Under the pieces are notes generated by a model, which saw nothing but the letters and a program-made list of their open reading frames with translations, had not been told where the DNA came from and did no database searches. Below are positions 20,279 to 29,734 of a stretch of 39,053 nt of DNA, in pieces. Both the position numbers and the translations under genes were made by a program. This stretch comes from Variovorax sp. (lineage in GTDB: Bacteria > Pseudomonadota > Gammaproteobacteria > Burkholderiales > Burkholderiaceae_C): assembly GCA_028292285.1 (NCBI GenBank), contig JAQGMP010000397.1, forward strand, positions 1 through 39,053, in the 5' to 3' direction. The stretch's first letter is position 1; every line of letters begins with the position of its first letter.

Positions 20279-20776
20279 CTATACGGTGGCGCCGCTCAAC
20301 TCAGCCATCAACTCTTCCTTGCGTGTCTGCAGTTGGTCCCGCATCCCGACAAGATCCAACTTGCGGGCGGCGCGGGCCTTGGTGAAGATATCGCCCCGCT
20401 CCTCCTTGACATGGTGATCGATGTACTCACCCAGCACGGTCACCTTGGCGTCGAACTTGTCGTCGACATCCGTTGCTTCCTTGATCTGGGCGATCAGGTC
20501 CTTGGCGCTCGCGTGCTCGACCTCCGCCTCGTCCAGCAGATCGGTTTCCTTGATGGCCTCCCGCAGAGCGGGATAGAAGATTTCTTCCTCGATTTGCGCA
20601 TGCACCGTCAGCTCCGTGCATATCTGTTCAGCGAGGTCGCGCTTTTTCTGCGAAGCGCTTGCCGCCTTGGACTTGGTGAGCTCTTCGTAGTCCTTGAACA
20701 TCTTTTTGACCTTGCGGTGGTCCGCGTCAAGGAGGCTGCAGGCATCGGGCTGGCTTCGAGGGGTGGTGGCTGGCAT
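20279..20776 (-). CDS. Hemerythrin HHE domain protein
   Basis: LLDADHRKVKKMF, HAQIEEEIFYPAL, EYIDHHVKEERGDIF. Confidence 0.92.
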   Translation of the reverse strand: MPATTPRSQPDACSLLDADHRKVKKMFKDYEELTKSKAASASQKKRDLAEQICTELTVHAQIEEEIFYPALREAIKETDLLDEAEVEHASAKDLIAQIKEATDVDDKFDAKVTVLGEYIDHHVKEERGDIFTKARAARKLDLVGMRDQLQTRKEELMAELSGATV

Positions 20777-21480
20777 CGTGGGACTCCGGTTTGAACAATT
20801 AGCGGGAACACAACTTTTCGTCAGATGTTCCGGCGCGTCTGTAGGAAAGCGTCGCCATGAAGTTCCAGACAGCGCACGAAAGGCGCGCACACAGTTGCGG
20901 CATCCGCCGGGATACCTCCGGGTTCTCACTTCATGCTTTGCAGCTCGCTCTCATCCGCGTGTCGAGCAAGCCATGCGCATCGTTCGGCGATCCTGAATCG
21001 GCATTTGCATCGCGCGGGGTTTGTTGGGGTGGATCGTCTTGGATGGACCGTCACTGGGAGGGCGGGGCATGGCGTTCGTCGGGCAGGTGGGCGCTCAACT
21101 AAAAGTTCAAGGCATCCGCCGTCGGAGATGGCTCTGGCAGCATGAAGGTGCAAGGCACGCTGTGCCCGGAATCCGGGCGCGAGGCAGCCGGGATCTCGCC
21201 TCCGCACCGCGGCGGGCCGCGTTCAAGCGTGCGGCGCCCAACATGCCTTTGAATCGCGCTTGAGCCGCGCGCGAGGCTGCGCTTCAATGCAGGGAATCGA
21301 ACGGGCGACCAGCACGCGAGCTCCCGTGTGCGTCTGGCATTGGGCTATCAAGCCCGCCTGAACTCGCGGCCACGGCTGCAACGCTTCCAAATGCCTCGCG
21401 CCGGCCGACCGGTGTTGATGAAGAAGGCCTACGCCGCGGCCATGCCGCCGCCAAACACTGCTCGTTTTGAGGAGATCGTT

Positions 21481-21768
21481 ATGCCCGCATCCGAGAAAAG
21501 CGCACCGGGCGACATCAACTTGTCGAAGCCCGCCGAAAGTGCGATGGACCAAACGTCCGAGGCTCCCAGTGGGATCGATGCCCAGATGGCACCGGGACCG
21601 CGCTCGCAAGGCGCGAAACCTTCCGATGTCGAGACTGATCCGCAGGGTCGAGAGCAAAGAATCCGGGAGGCCGCGTATGCGGCTTACGAGCGCCGCGGCC
21701 CGGGCCCCGGCAACGAGATCGACGACTGGCTCGAAGCTGAACGGTCGGTAGACACCCAGGCTTCCTGA
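21481..21768 (+). CDS. DUF2934 domain protein
   Basis: C-terminal REQRIREAAYAAYERRGPGPGNEIDDWLEAERSVD. Confidence 0.85.
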   Translation: MPASEKSAPGDINLSKPAESAMDQTSEAPSGIDAQMAPGPRSQGAKPSDVETDPQGREQRIREAAYAAYERRGPGPGNEIDDWLEAERSVDTQAS

Positions 21769-22352
21769 GCATCCCGCGCCGCGTTAGGACGCGCGGGCAC
21801 ACGGGGCCCACGCTGGGCCGCGTTCGAATGTTCGCGTGCCCGACACTGGTACCGCAGAACCAAGTTTTTGCATGCGGCGCAGCCGCCTCCCGGCTAGCGA
21901 AAGAAGGGAGCCCCGTCGTGCAGCCCGATGGTCCGCAGGAGTCCCGTTAGCTGCTTGTCGAGGCGGCGAGCGCGGACGGCGCGTTCAGCGAACCCTTCGT
22001 CACGCGATCGCGCGCGACGGAGCGACGCGACGCAGAGGCGCGAAAACGCGAGCGACGCGCCCTCGCCCAATCTTGCAAGGTATGCCCGGGGCGTCTATGG
22101 GGTTCCGGGGCGCGCCTCGTGGCACCACGCATTGCTGATGAATGGGAGACACACACTCTCGCTCCAGGCTCGCCGTCGCGGGGTACCGATTCAGGTGACA
22201 CTACAGCAGGGTTCGTGGACCGATGCCTTTTCCTCCGCGCTTCGCGCGAAATTTAATCGCTTTTGGAAAGGTCGGCGAGGCTCGAAAATCCTTCCCTTGC
22301 CGCGGTGAGCCCGAGCGCAACGAGTCCCCCTTACCTTTCAGGAGAGCGCCAA

Positions 22353-23246
22353 ATGAAATTTTCTTTTTCGATGTCCGTCGGCCTGGTTGCAGCCTTGGCT
22401 TGCTGCGCCGCGATCGCGCAAAACGACACCCTGGCAAAGATCAAGGCCAGCGGCACCGTGCAGATTGGTGGCCGCGACAGCCAGGTTCCGTTTTCGTACA
22501 AACCTGTCGGTGGCGGAGATCCGGTCGGCTTCACCAACGATATCTGCCTGAAGATCGTGGATGCCATCAAAGCCAAGCTCGACATGGCCGACATCAAGGT
22601 GAACTACACGATTCTGACCTCGACCAACCGCATTCCGCTGCTGACCAACGGCACGGTCGACCTCGATTGCGCCACCACGACCAACACTGTGCAACGCCAA
22701 CAGCAGGTGGCATTCGCTCCCAGTCACTTCGTCACGAACATCACCGCCGCCGTGAAGAAGACGTCGGGTATCAACACGCTGTCCGACCTCAGCGGCAAGA
22801 AAGTCTCGACGGTGTCCGGCAGCACCGGCGTGCAGCTTTTGCGTGGGTACCGAAAGAGCGAAAACATCGAAGTCGAGGAGCTGGCGGCCAAGGACACGGC
22901 CGATGGGTTCCTGCTCATGGCATCGGACCGCACCGTCGCGTATATCCTCGACGACGTGCAGTTGGCAGGGCTGATCGCGACCTCGCCGAACCCTGGCGAC
23001 TTCAAGATTCTGACAAAGGAATCACTGCGCCAGGAGCCATACGGAATCATGTACCGCAAGGACGATCCGCAGTTCAAGGAGCTGGTCGACAAAACGGTGA
23101 CAGACCTGATGAAATCCGGTGCGGTCGACCAGATCTATGCCAAGTGGTTCACCAAGCCGATTCCCCCGACCAACGCGAATTTGAACTTCCCGATGACGGA
23201 CGTCGTGAAGGAGCTCTACAGGAATCCAAACAACAAGGGCGTCTGA
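22353..23246 (+). CDS. ABC transporter substrate-binding protein, glutamate/aspartate (GltI-like) family
   Basis: Signal peptide; DTLAKIKASGTVQIGGRDSQVPFSY, TSTNRIPLLTNGTVDLDCATTTNT. Confidence 0.92.
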   Translation: MKFSFSMSVGLVAALACCAAIAQNDTLAKIKASGTVQIGGRDSQVPFSYKPVGGGDPVGFTNDICLKIVDAIKAKLDMADIKVNYTILTSTNRIPLLTNGTVDLDCATTTNTVQRQQQVAFAPSHFVTNITAAVKKTSGINTLSDLSGKKVSTVSGSTGVQLLRGYRKSENIEVEELAAKDTADGFLLMASDRTVAYILDDVQLAGLIATSPNPGDFKILTKESLRQEPYGIMYRKDDPQFKELVDKTVTDLMKSGAVDQIYAKWFTKPIPPTNANLNFPMTDVVKELYRNPNNKGV

Positions 23247-23306
23247 CCCGCGCCCCCGTCCAGCCCTCCTCCGGCCCTGTCGATGTCGATGGATGCAACG
23301 AACGCG

Positions 23307-24236
23307 TCAGCCTGCAGCCGCGCCATCACCTTCTTCGGCGGCCTGGAACATGCGCGTGAAGTCGCAGGACTCCTGTGCCAGCATGACGATCGACGCCAGC
23401 AGCGAACTGCGGTGCTCGCCCTTGTACATTGCCACATAGGTGACCGGTGGCAGCGCGGGGGTGACCTTGAGGACCTGCAGCGACCCGGCGTCGACCATGC
23501 CGCCGACCGCGCGCTTGGGCAGGTAGCTCACGCCCAGCCCGGCGATCGTCAGGCCGATCAATGCGACCAGGTTGTGAATGACGATCGGATGCGCGGGCTG
23601 CACCCCCAGATCCTTCATCCAGTTGTCATACAGCAACCCGGTGCCGGACCTGCTGCCCTGCAGCAGCATGCGATGACCGGCCAGTTCGTGCAGCCGGATC
23701 GGCCGCTCGCGTGGCAGGAAGCCCGGCTTGCACATCCAGGCGCTCTCGACCTTGCCGACGGCCTTGCTGGGAATACGCGTGTCGGCGAAGGCATCGGGCA
23801 CGACGATCAGGTCCAGCTCGTCGGCCAGCACCTTCTCGCGCAGGTTGACGCTGCTGTCGACATCAGGCTCCAGCGAGACCTTGGGGTAGTACAGCTGGAT
23901 GAGTTCGACCCAGCGTGGAAACCAGGTCATCGCCGTGAGCTCGGTGACGCCGATGCGCACGCGTCGCTCGACCACCTCCACGCGGCTGAACTGCTCGACC
24001 GCTGCGTCGCGCTGACCCAGCAGGCCCTTGGCCAGCAGGAACATCTCCTCTCCCTTGTCGGTCAGGCGCGCCGAGCGCTGCGTCCGGTCGAAGAGTTCGG
24101 TATCAAACACGAGTTCAAGTTCGTGCACCCGCTTGGACACAGCCGACTGGGAGGTGTGCAGCTTGTTGGCGGCGAGGGCGAAGCTGCCCAGCTGTCCGAT
24201 CCAGTACACAGCCTCGAGTTGCTTGAAAGTCATCAT
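23307..24236 (-). CDS. LysR family transcriptional regulator
   Basis: N-terminal HTH MTFKQLEAVYWIGQLGSFALAANKLHTSQSAVSKRVHELE. Confidence 0.94.
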   Translation of the reverse strand: MMTFKQLEAVYWIGQLGSFALAANKLHTSQSAVSKRVHELELVFDTELFDRTQRSARLTDKGEEMFLLAKGLLGQRDAAVEQFSRVEVVERRVRIGVTELTAMTWFPRWVELIQLYYPKVSLEPDVDSSVNLREKVLADELDLIVVPDAFADTRIPSKAVGKVESAWMCKPGFLPRERPIRLHELAGHRMLLQGSRSGTGLLYDNWMKDLGVQPAHPIVIHNLVALIGLTIAGLGVSYLPKRAVGGMVDAGSLQVLKVTPALPPVTYVAMYKGEHRSSLLASIVMLAQESCDFTRMFQAAEEGDGAAAG

Positions 24237-24374
24237 GAAGAGGTGCGCACCGGACGCCTCGAAAAGGCACTTTTGTTCATCTGATCGTACATAGAAGTAT
24301 CGCTTTTGGATTATCGAAGCTGAACGGCGAAGGCTGCCGGAAGAGCCATCCGCCTACCAACACGGAACCTGACC

Positions 24375-25673
24375 ATGAATGCCAACAACGGCGAATTCTT
24401 CTCCGAGGCCTTGATGCGTGACATCAAGGACCGCTTCCATCACGTCGACCACGACATGACCGGCCGCGAGCGGCTGTACTTCGACAACGCAGGCGGTTCG
24501 TTTCGCCTGAAGGCGGCAACCGCGCAGTTCGCGCGCATCGACGCGGTGCCGGACAACCCCGAGCGCATCCACGAGGTCGCGCGTGTCCTGCAGGATGTCC
24601 AGGCGAGAGGTAGCGACGACTTCCGCGCCATCCTCAATGCGAGCGGCGGCAGCGTGTATGCATCGCTCACCGCGTCGGGCGGCATGTTCGACATGGTTCG
24701 CGCCATTGCCGATCACGTGCCGGGCACGAACATGGTGACGACGGCCCTGGAACACCCATCGTCGTTCGATGCGATGGCACTCTATGCCGAGCGCACGGGC
24801 AGAGAGCTTCGGGTCGCCGCGTCGAACCCGCTGACCGGCGGCGTCGATGTGGAGGCCATCGTCAGCCTGGTTGACCGGGACACCGCGCTGCTGAGCGTGA
24901 TCTACGCGTCCAACATTTCCGGGGCCAAGCTGGACGTCGAGCAGATCGTGAAAGAGGCGCGGCGCATCAAGCCGGACCTCTACATCGTGGTCGATGCGGT
25001 GCAGCATGCACCGCACGGTCTGGTCGACCTGCAGAAAACGCCGGTGGACGGCATCAACATCGCGCCTTATAAATTCTTCGGCTGCCGGGGTTCGGGCATG
25101 TCGTGGCTCTCGGAGCGCGCCTCGGTGCTGCCGCACCACAAGCTGGCCGGCAAGAACAAGGACTTCTGGGACCTGGGCAGCGCCGCAACGTGGCAGTTCG
25201 CAGTGGTGACGGAGATCGTCAATTACGTCTGCTGGCTCGGCGCGCAGTCGGTCTCCAACGCAGACAGGCGGGTGCTCTTCGCCAGCGGCATCCGGATGAT
25301 CGAACAACATGAGCGCGCACTCCTCGCGCGCATGCTCGATGGAGGCGAGAACATGCGGGGCCTGCGCCGCATGGAAGGCGTGCAGGTCTTTCTGGACAGC
25401 GAGGACCTGACCAGGCGCGACCTCATCCTCGCCATCGGCATCGAGGACCTGGAACATGCGCAGGCCGTTCGCGAATATGAAAAGCGCGGCGTCATCGTCT
25501 ATGAACGCGTGGCCACGAGCTTGTATTCCAAACGCATGCTGGACTCCTTCGGCCTTGCGGGCGCCGTGCGCGTCTCGCCGCTGCATTGCAATTCGGCGGC
25601 GGACGTGGACCGCTTCCTGGCGGTCACGGCGGAAATCATCCAGGCCGTGCGACACGTCGTCCCGTCCGCATGA
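24375..25673 (+). CDS. Class V aminotransferase-fold PLP-dependent enzyme
   Basis: YFDNAGGSF, ALEHPSSFDAMALYA, VVDAVQHAPHGLVDL, APYKFFGCRGSG (PLP lysine). Confidence 0.92.
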   Translation: MNANNGEFFSEALMRDIKDRFHHVDHDMTGRERLYFDNAGGSFRLKAATAQFARIDAVPDNPERIHEVARVLQDVQARGSDDFRAILNASGGSVYASLTASGGMFDMVRAIADHVPGTNMVTTALEHPSSFDAMALYAERTGRELRVAASNPLTGGVDVEAIVSLVDRDTALLSVIYASNISGAKLDVEQIVKEARRIKPDLYIVVDAVQHAPHGLVDLQKTPVDGINIAPYKFFGCRGSGMSWLSERASVLPHHKLAGKNKDFWDLGSAATWQFAVVTEIVNYVCWLGAQSVSNADRRVLFASGIRMIEQHERALLARMLDGGENMRGLRRMEGVQVFLDSEDLTRRDLILAIGIEDLEHAQAVREYEKRGVIVYERVATSLYSKRMLDSFGLAGAVRVSPLHCNSAADVDRFLAVTAEIIQAVRHVVPSA

Positions 25674-25942
25674 GTTTTCGTCTGGCAGCGATGTGACCGG
25701 CTCATCGGCAACGTCGCGGCGTCGGCGCTGGCGCGCCGTCACGGCGTCCGACCGCAACGCGCGCCGGCAACGGCAACAACTTCTGCGATGCCGCCGAAGT
25801 TCTCTCGGGCCTGCGCCAAACGGTCAAGACTCTGTCACGCCACGCGGGCAGAGCCCCCGGCCCCGCAGTGGACCGCGGTGTGCGGCACACCGGTTGGCGG
25901 GTTGCGTGCACCTCGCCCTGCGCGATCGGTGGAATCCGTCTG

Positions 25943-25964
25943 ACAGGGCGGTCCCTGTTTTTTT
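25943..25964 (+). terminator. Possible rho-independent terminator downstream of the PLP enzyme
   Basis: Inverted repeat ACAGGG-CGGT-CCCTGT followed by seven T; overlaps the LexA-box-like site. Confidence 0.45.
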
Positions 25965-25970
25965 ATACAG
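25955..25970 (+). promoter_or_regulatory. LexA/SOS box candidate upstream of the DUF3072 gene
   Basis: CTGTTTTTTTATACAG matches CTGT-N8-ACAG exactly, 31 nt before the GTG at 26002. Confidence 0.55.
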
Positions 25971-26001
25971 GATGTGCCCATCAACCCTCAAGGAGCACCG
26001 A

Positions 26002-26229
26002 GTGACCGACAAGACGACCCAGGCGCATGCCGCGCAAAGCAACATGGAAAAGGATCCCAAAGACTGGGTCACGGGCGATGAGCCGATGACCGGTGCCCAG
26101 CGCTCCTATCTCAAGACCCTGTCCGAAGAGGCCAAAGAGAAAGTCGATGACAACCTCACGAAGGCCGAGGCATCACGGCGCATCGAGGAGCTGCAAGCGG
26201 AGACAGGCCGCGGCAAAGAGGCGCGGTAG
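26002..26229 (+). CDS. DUF3072 domain small protein
   Basis: GTG start with AAGGAG RBS; DPKDWVTGDEPMTGAQRSYLKTLSEEAKEKVDDNLTKAEASRRIEELQ. Confidence 0.9.
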   Translation: MTDKTTQAHAAQSNMEKDPKDWVTGDEPMTGAQRSYLKTLSEEAKEKVDDNLTKAEASRRIEELQAETGRGKEAR

Positions 26230-26283
26230 CGCCGGCAGGCGCTGGACGCCCTACGGCGGCGGTCATTCGATGGCAAAGCAGCG

Positions 26284-26733
26284 ATGTACGCACACATCCA
26301 GCTCGGCGTGAGCAATCTTCGGGCCGCGTCCGCCTTTTATGACGCCGTGCTCGGGGAGTTGGGTCTGTCGCGCTTCACGGATCTCGACGCGGTCGGGCCC
26401 GCTGGCGTCATATGGCGCCAGCCCACATCCCGCTGGCCCCAGTTCGTTGTCAATCTTCCGCTGAACGGTGAGGCCGCCAACCCGGCAAACGGATCCCAGG
26501 TGAGTTTCCTCGCCACCACCACGGCGCAGGTCGACGCGGCCTGGGCGGCAGCGCTTGCCAACGGAGGAGTCGACGCGGGACGACCGGGCTTTCGTGAGCG
26601 CTATGCCCGCGACTTCTATGCGGCCTACTGCACGGACCCCGAAGGTCACAAGCTCTGCTTTGCGTGCACAGCCGGTGACCGAGTGGGGACCGAACGCCGC
26701 CGTCCGGGTGGGCGGGGCCCGTCTGTCATTTAA
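26284..26733 (+). CDS. VOC (glyoxalase/bleomycin resistance) family protein
   Basis: MYAHIQLGVSNLRAASAFYDAVLGELGL ... YAAYCTDPEGHKLCF. Confidence 0.9.
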   Translation: MYAHIQLGVSNLRAASAFYDAVLGELGLSRFTDLDAVGPAGVIWRQPTSRWPQFVVNLPLNGEAANPANGSQVSFLATTTAQVDAAWAAALANGGVDAGRPGFRERYARDFYAAYCTDPEGHKLCFACTAGDRVGTERRRPGGRGPSVI

Positions 26734-26819
26734 CGGGGTGGGCGAGGTGACGCAGACGGCGAGGAGTGGATCGAGACGGCGGCCGACGGTCCGTCGCGCG
26801 GCGTTCGGTGCGGCATGCG

Positions 26820-29408
26820 TCAGCGTCCCGGTTTGAACCCCAGCGCTTGCATCGGCCGGGACAGCGTCTGTTTGGCTTTCCAGTAGTCAGCCCATGGATC
26901 GATCTTCTGGAATGACAGATGTTCCCGCGCGGTGGCGATAGTCCACTGTGCACCGCCCTTGAGCTTTACGAGGTCATCCCAGGCAACCGGCATGGATACG
27001 CCCAGGCCCGGCCGGGCGCGCGCCGAGAAGGCCGCCGCGGTGGTGGCGCCGTGTCCGTTGCGCAGGTAGTCGACGAACAGCTTGCCGATCCGGTTGGCTG
27101 GACCGCTCTTGGCGACGAAGCGCGAAGGAATTGTCTGCGCCAGGTGCTGCACGATTGCCTTAGAGAACGCGTTGACGGTGTCGTAGCCGGTCCGCGGAGC
27201 CAGCGGCACCACGACGTGCAGTCCCTTGCCGCCGCTGGTCTTGAGCCAGGCTTGGAGACCCAAAGCCGAAAGCAAGGTGCGGGTGAGGCTGGCCGCTTCC
27301 TGGATGTGCTCCCAGGTGGTTCCCTCGCCGGGGTCCAGGTCGAAGATCATCCGGTCGGGTTTGTCGATGGCTTTCTTTGTCGAGTTCCATGTGTGGAATT
27401 CAATGACGTTGAGCTGCGCGGCGCCCGCCAGCGCCTGGGCGTTGCCGACCTCCAGCAGCGATGCATGGCCGGGCCACAGCGCGGCATCCAGTTCCGTGAT
27501 GCCGGGGATGCCGATCTTCTCTCCGTGCTTCTGGAAAAAGAGCTGGCCACCGACGCCTTGCGGGCCCCGCACCAGCGACACCGGCCGGCCCGTCAGGTGC
27601 GGCAGGATGAAGTCCGCCACAGACTCGTAGTAGCGCACCAGGTCCAATTTGGTCAGCCCGGATGCCGCATCGATCACGCGTTCGCCGTGACTGACCTTGA
27701 CGCCGCTCGACGTCCTGGCCGGAGCGCTCTTCCTTGACGCAACGTTGCCGACGTCTTTCGCGGTCTCGCGCACGATGAGGTCGGCCGCCTTGTCGGCGCG
27801 AAGGCTCAGGAACGACGCGTGGCGGATCTGGCCATCAGGCGTCCATTCCGCAAACGTGACCTCGGCCACCAGCACGGGTTGAACCCAGCGCTCCGCACTG
27901 GCGGCCCGCTTTGACCAGCGCCCTGGCCGGGACGGCCCCGCGGCGAAGGGTGCCTTCACGAGGTGCAGCGGCTCGAGCTTGAGCTTCAGTTCGTGCGCCG
28001 TGTCGGTGTCCCACCCGGTGCCGACGCTGCCCGCGGACACCAGTTGCCCGTCGGGCGCATGGACACCGAGCAGCAGGCTGCCAATCTGCGTGCTGTTGTC
28101 GCTGCGATCGGTGTAGCCGCAGACGACGAACTCCTGACGCAGCTTGCATTTCAGCTTGAGCCAGGCATCGGTGCGGCGCGAGGCATAGGGCGCATCGGCG
28201 CGCTTGGCGATCACGCCCTCCAGGTTCAGGCGGCAAGCAGACGACAGGATGGAGGCGGGGTCGGCTTCGAAGTCGGCGCTGAAGCGCACGTGCTCGGTCG
28301 ACTTCTGGTCGAGCAGGGCCTTCAGCAAGTGGCGCCGATCGCGTTGCGCGACGGCACGCAGGTCGTAGCCTTCGAAGAACGGAACGTCGAAGAGGAAGTA
28401 GACGATCTTCTCGGCACCGTGTCCGCGATCAAAGGCATTCTGAAGCGCATTGAAATCCGGCGTACCGTTCGCGCCGGGCACCACGATCTCGCCGTCCAGC
28501 CAGCCCGACTTCAGCCCCAGCTGCTCGAGTTCTTCGACGAGCGCGGGCATTTTGGCGGACCAGTCGTGGCCACCGCGGGTGATAAGTCGGGCCTTGCCCT
28601 TGTCGATCCGCGCCATGATGCGATAGCCATCGAACTTGATCTCGAAGATCCATTCGCCTTGCGAGGGCACGCCCGCCGCGAGCGTGGCCAGTTGCGGCGA
28701 GAGCTTCTCGGGCAGCATGGCCTTGACGGCACCCGTCGGTTTGGCATTGCCATCCGCCGCGGCCGCGCGCGACGCGCGGCCTGCGACGGGCGGATCCTCG
28801 AGGGCATCGGCGTTGCGCTTCGGCGCGCGCGTCAGCGCATCCTCATCGTGCTTCCTAATCACGCTGTCGGGCAGCGCACTGACGACGTCGTATTCGGACT
28901 TCGGCCGCGCGAACGCGTCGCGCTTCTTGAACAGGATCCATGGCTCCTGTTTCTCGCCCCCCTTGGCGATTCTCACCAGTTCCCATAGGCCCTGCAGTTT
29001 GTGGCCGTGGAGCTTGAAGAGAACCTTGCCGGCAGCCATTGCCAGCCGGGGGTCGCCGACGGGTTCCCAGGTTCCATGGTCCCAGACGATGACCTCGCCC
29101 GCACCGTACTGTCTGGGCGGGATCGTGCCTTCAAAGGAACCGTACGACAGTGGATGGTCTTCTACATGGATCGCCATGCGCTTGTCGAGCGGATCGAAGC
29201 TTGGCCCCTTGGGCAATGCCCAGGACACCAGCACGCCGCCAAGTTCCAGGCGGAAGTCGTAGTGCAGTCGGCTCGCCGCATGCTTCTGTATGACGAACGT
29301 GAGCGCGCGGTCCTTGACCCGGGCATCCTGGACTTGCTCGCCGCGCGGCTCGCGTGTGACCGCGAAATCGCGCATCGCCCGGTAGCGCGCCAGCGGCCCG
29401 TCAGTCAT
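26820..29408 (-). CDS. ligD: ATP-dependent DNA ligase D (phosphoesterase-ligase-polymerase)
   Basis: PE domain FVIQKHAASRLHYDFRLELGGVLVSWALPKGPS; ligase motif FEIKFDGYRIMARI; polymerase domain MIFDLDPGEGTTWEHI; ATG at 29408. Confidence 0.95.
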   Translation of the reverse strand: MTDGPLARYRAMRDFAVTREPRGEQVQDARVKDRALTFVIQKHAASRLHYDFRLELGGVLVSWALPKGPSFDPLDKRMAIHVEDHPLSYGSFEGTIPPRQYGAGEVIVWDHGTWEPVGDPRLAMAAGKVLFKLHGHKLQGLWELVRIAKGGEKQEPWILFKKRDAFARPKSEYDVVSALPDSVIRKHDEDALTRAPKRNADALEDPPVAGRASRAAAADGNAKPTGAVKAMLPEKLSPQLATLAAGVPSQGEWIFEIKFDGYRIMARIDKGKARLITRGGHDWSAKMPALVEELEQLGLKSGWLDGEIVVPGANGTPDFNALQNAFDRGHGAEKIVYFLFDVPFFEGYDLRAVAQRDRRHLLKALLDQKSTEHVRFSADFEADPASILSSACRLNLEGVIAKRADAPYASRRTDAWLKLKCKLRQEFVVCGYTDRSDNSTQIGSLLLGVHAPDGQLVSAGSVGTGWDTDTAHELKLKLEPLHLVKAPFAAGPSRPGRWSKRAASAERWVQPVLVAEVTFAEWTPDGQIRHASFLSLRADKAADLIVRETAKDVGNVASRKSAPARTSSGVKVSHGERVIDAASGLTKLDLVRYYESVADFILPHLTGRPVSLVRGPQGVGGQLFFQKHGEKIGIPGITELDAALWPGHASLLEVGNAQALAGAAQLNVIEFHTWNSTKKAIDKPDRMIFDLDPGEGTTWEHIQEAASLTRTLLSALGLQAWLKTSGGKGLHVVVPLAPRTGYDTVNAFSKAIVQHLAQTIPSRFVAKSGPANRIGKLFVDYLRNGHGATTAAAFSARARPGLGVSMPVAWDDLVKLKGGAQWTIATAREHLSFQKIDPWADYWKAKQTLSRPMQALGFKPGR

Positions 29409-29443
29409 GGCTGCCCTCGGAAGAACCGGCCGCGAACGCCACC

Positions 29444-29620
29444 TTACTTCTTGCCGAGGTGTTTTCGCACGGCGTCGGCCGAGTTTCCTACGGCCTTGAC
29501 CGCCGCGCGCAATTGCTCTGGTGTGCAACCGAGGCTCTTGCACCAGTCGCGCAGCTCGTAGTCCTCTTTCAGGCTGATCAGCTTGCGGTCCTGTGCCGTC
29601 TTGCTGGTGTCGTCGCTCAT
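29444..29620 (-). CDS. DUF3606 small protein
   Basis: Manual translation MSDDTSKTAQDRKLISLKEDYELRDWCKSLGCTPEQLRAAVKAVGNSADAVRKHLGKK; not in the supplied ORF list (58 aa). Confidence 0.85.
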   Translation of the reverse strand: MSDDTSKTAQDRKLISLKEDYELRDWCKSLGCTPEQLRAAVKAVGNSADAVRKHLGKK

Positions 29621-29734
29621 CTCTGGCTCCTTTTTTGTGAATGCAAAGAAGCAACATAGCCAGCCGCGACGAGCCCGCTTGTAGGGCGATGCCCAAGAAA
29701 CAAGCAGCTTTCCGGCCAGGCTGGACGCACGTCG

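Noticed and set aside
21285-21370. tRNA-like sequence on the minus strand (GATAGCCCAATGCCAGACGC...GGTCGCCCGTTCGATTCCC)
   Set aside because: Resembles D-arm and T-loop sequence, but the T-stem arms (GCCCG/CCCTG) do not pair and no proper anticodon or acceptor stem could be formed; at best a decayed tRNA fragment. tRNAscan-SE would settle it.
23283-24284. 333-aa plus-strand ORF
   Set aside because: Antisense to the LysR gene.
24354-25757. 467-aa minus-strand ORF
   Set aside because: Antisense to the PLP enzyme, no recognisable domain.
27963-28988. 341-aa plus-strand ORF
   Set aside because: Antisense to ligD.
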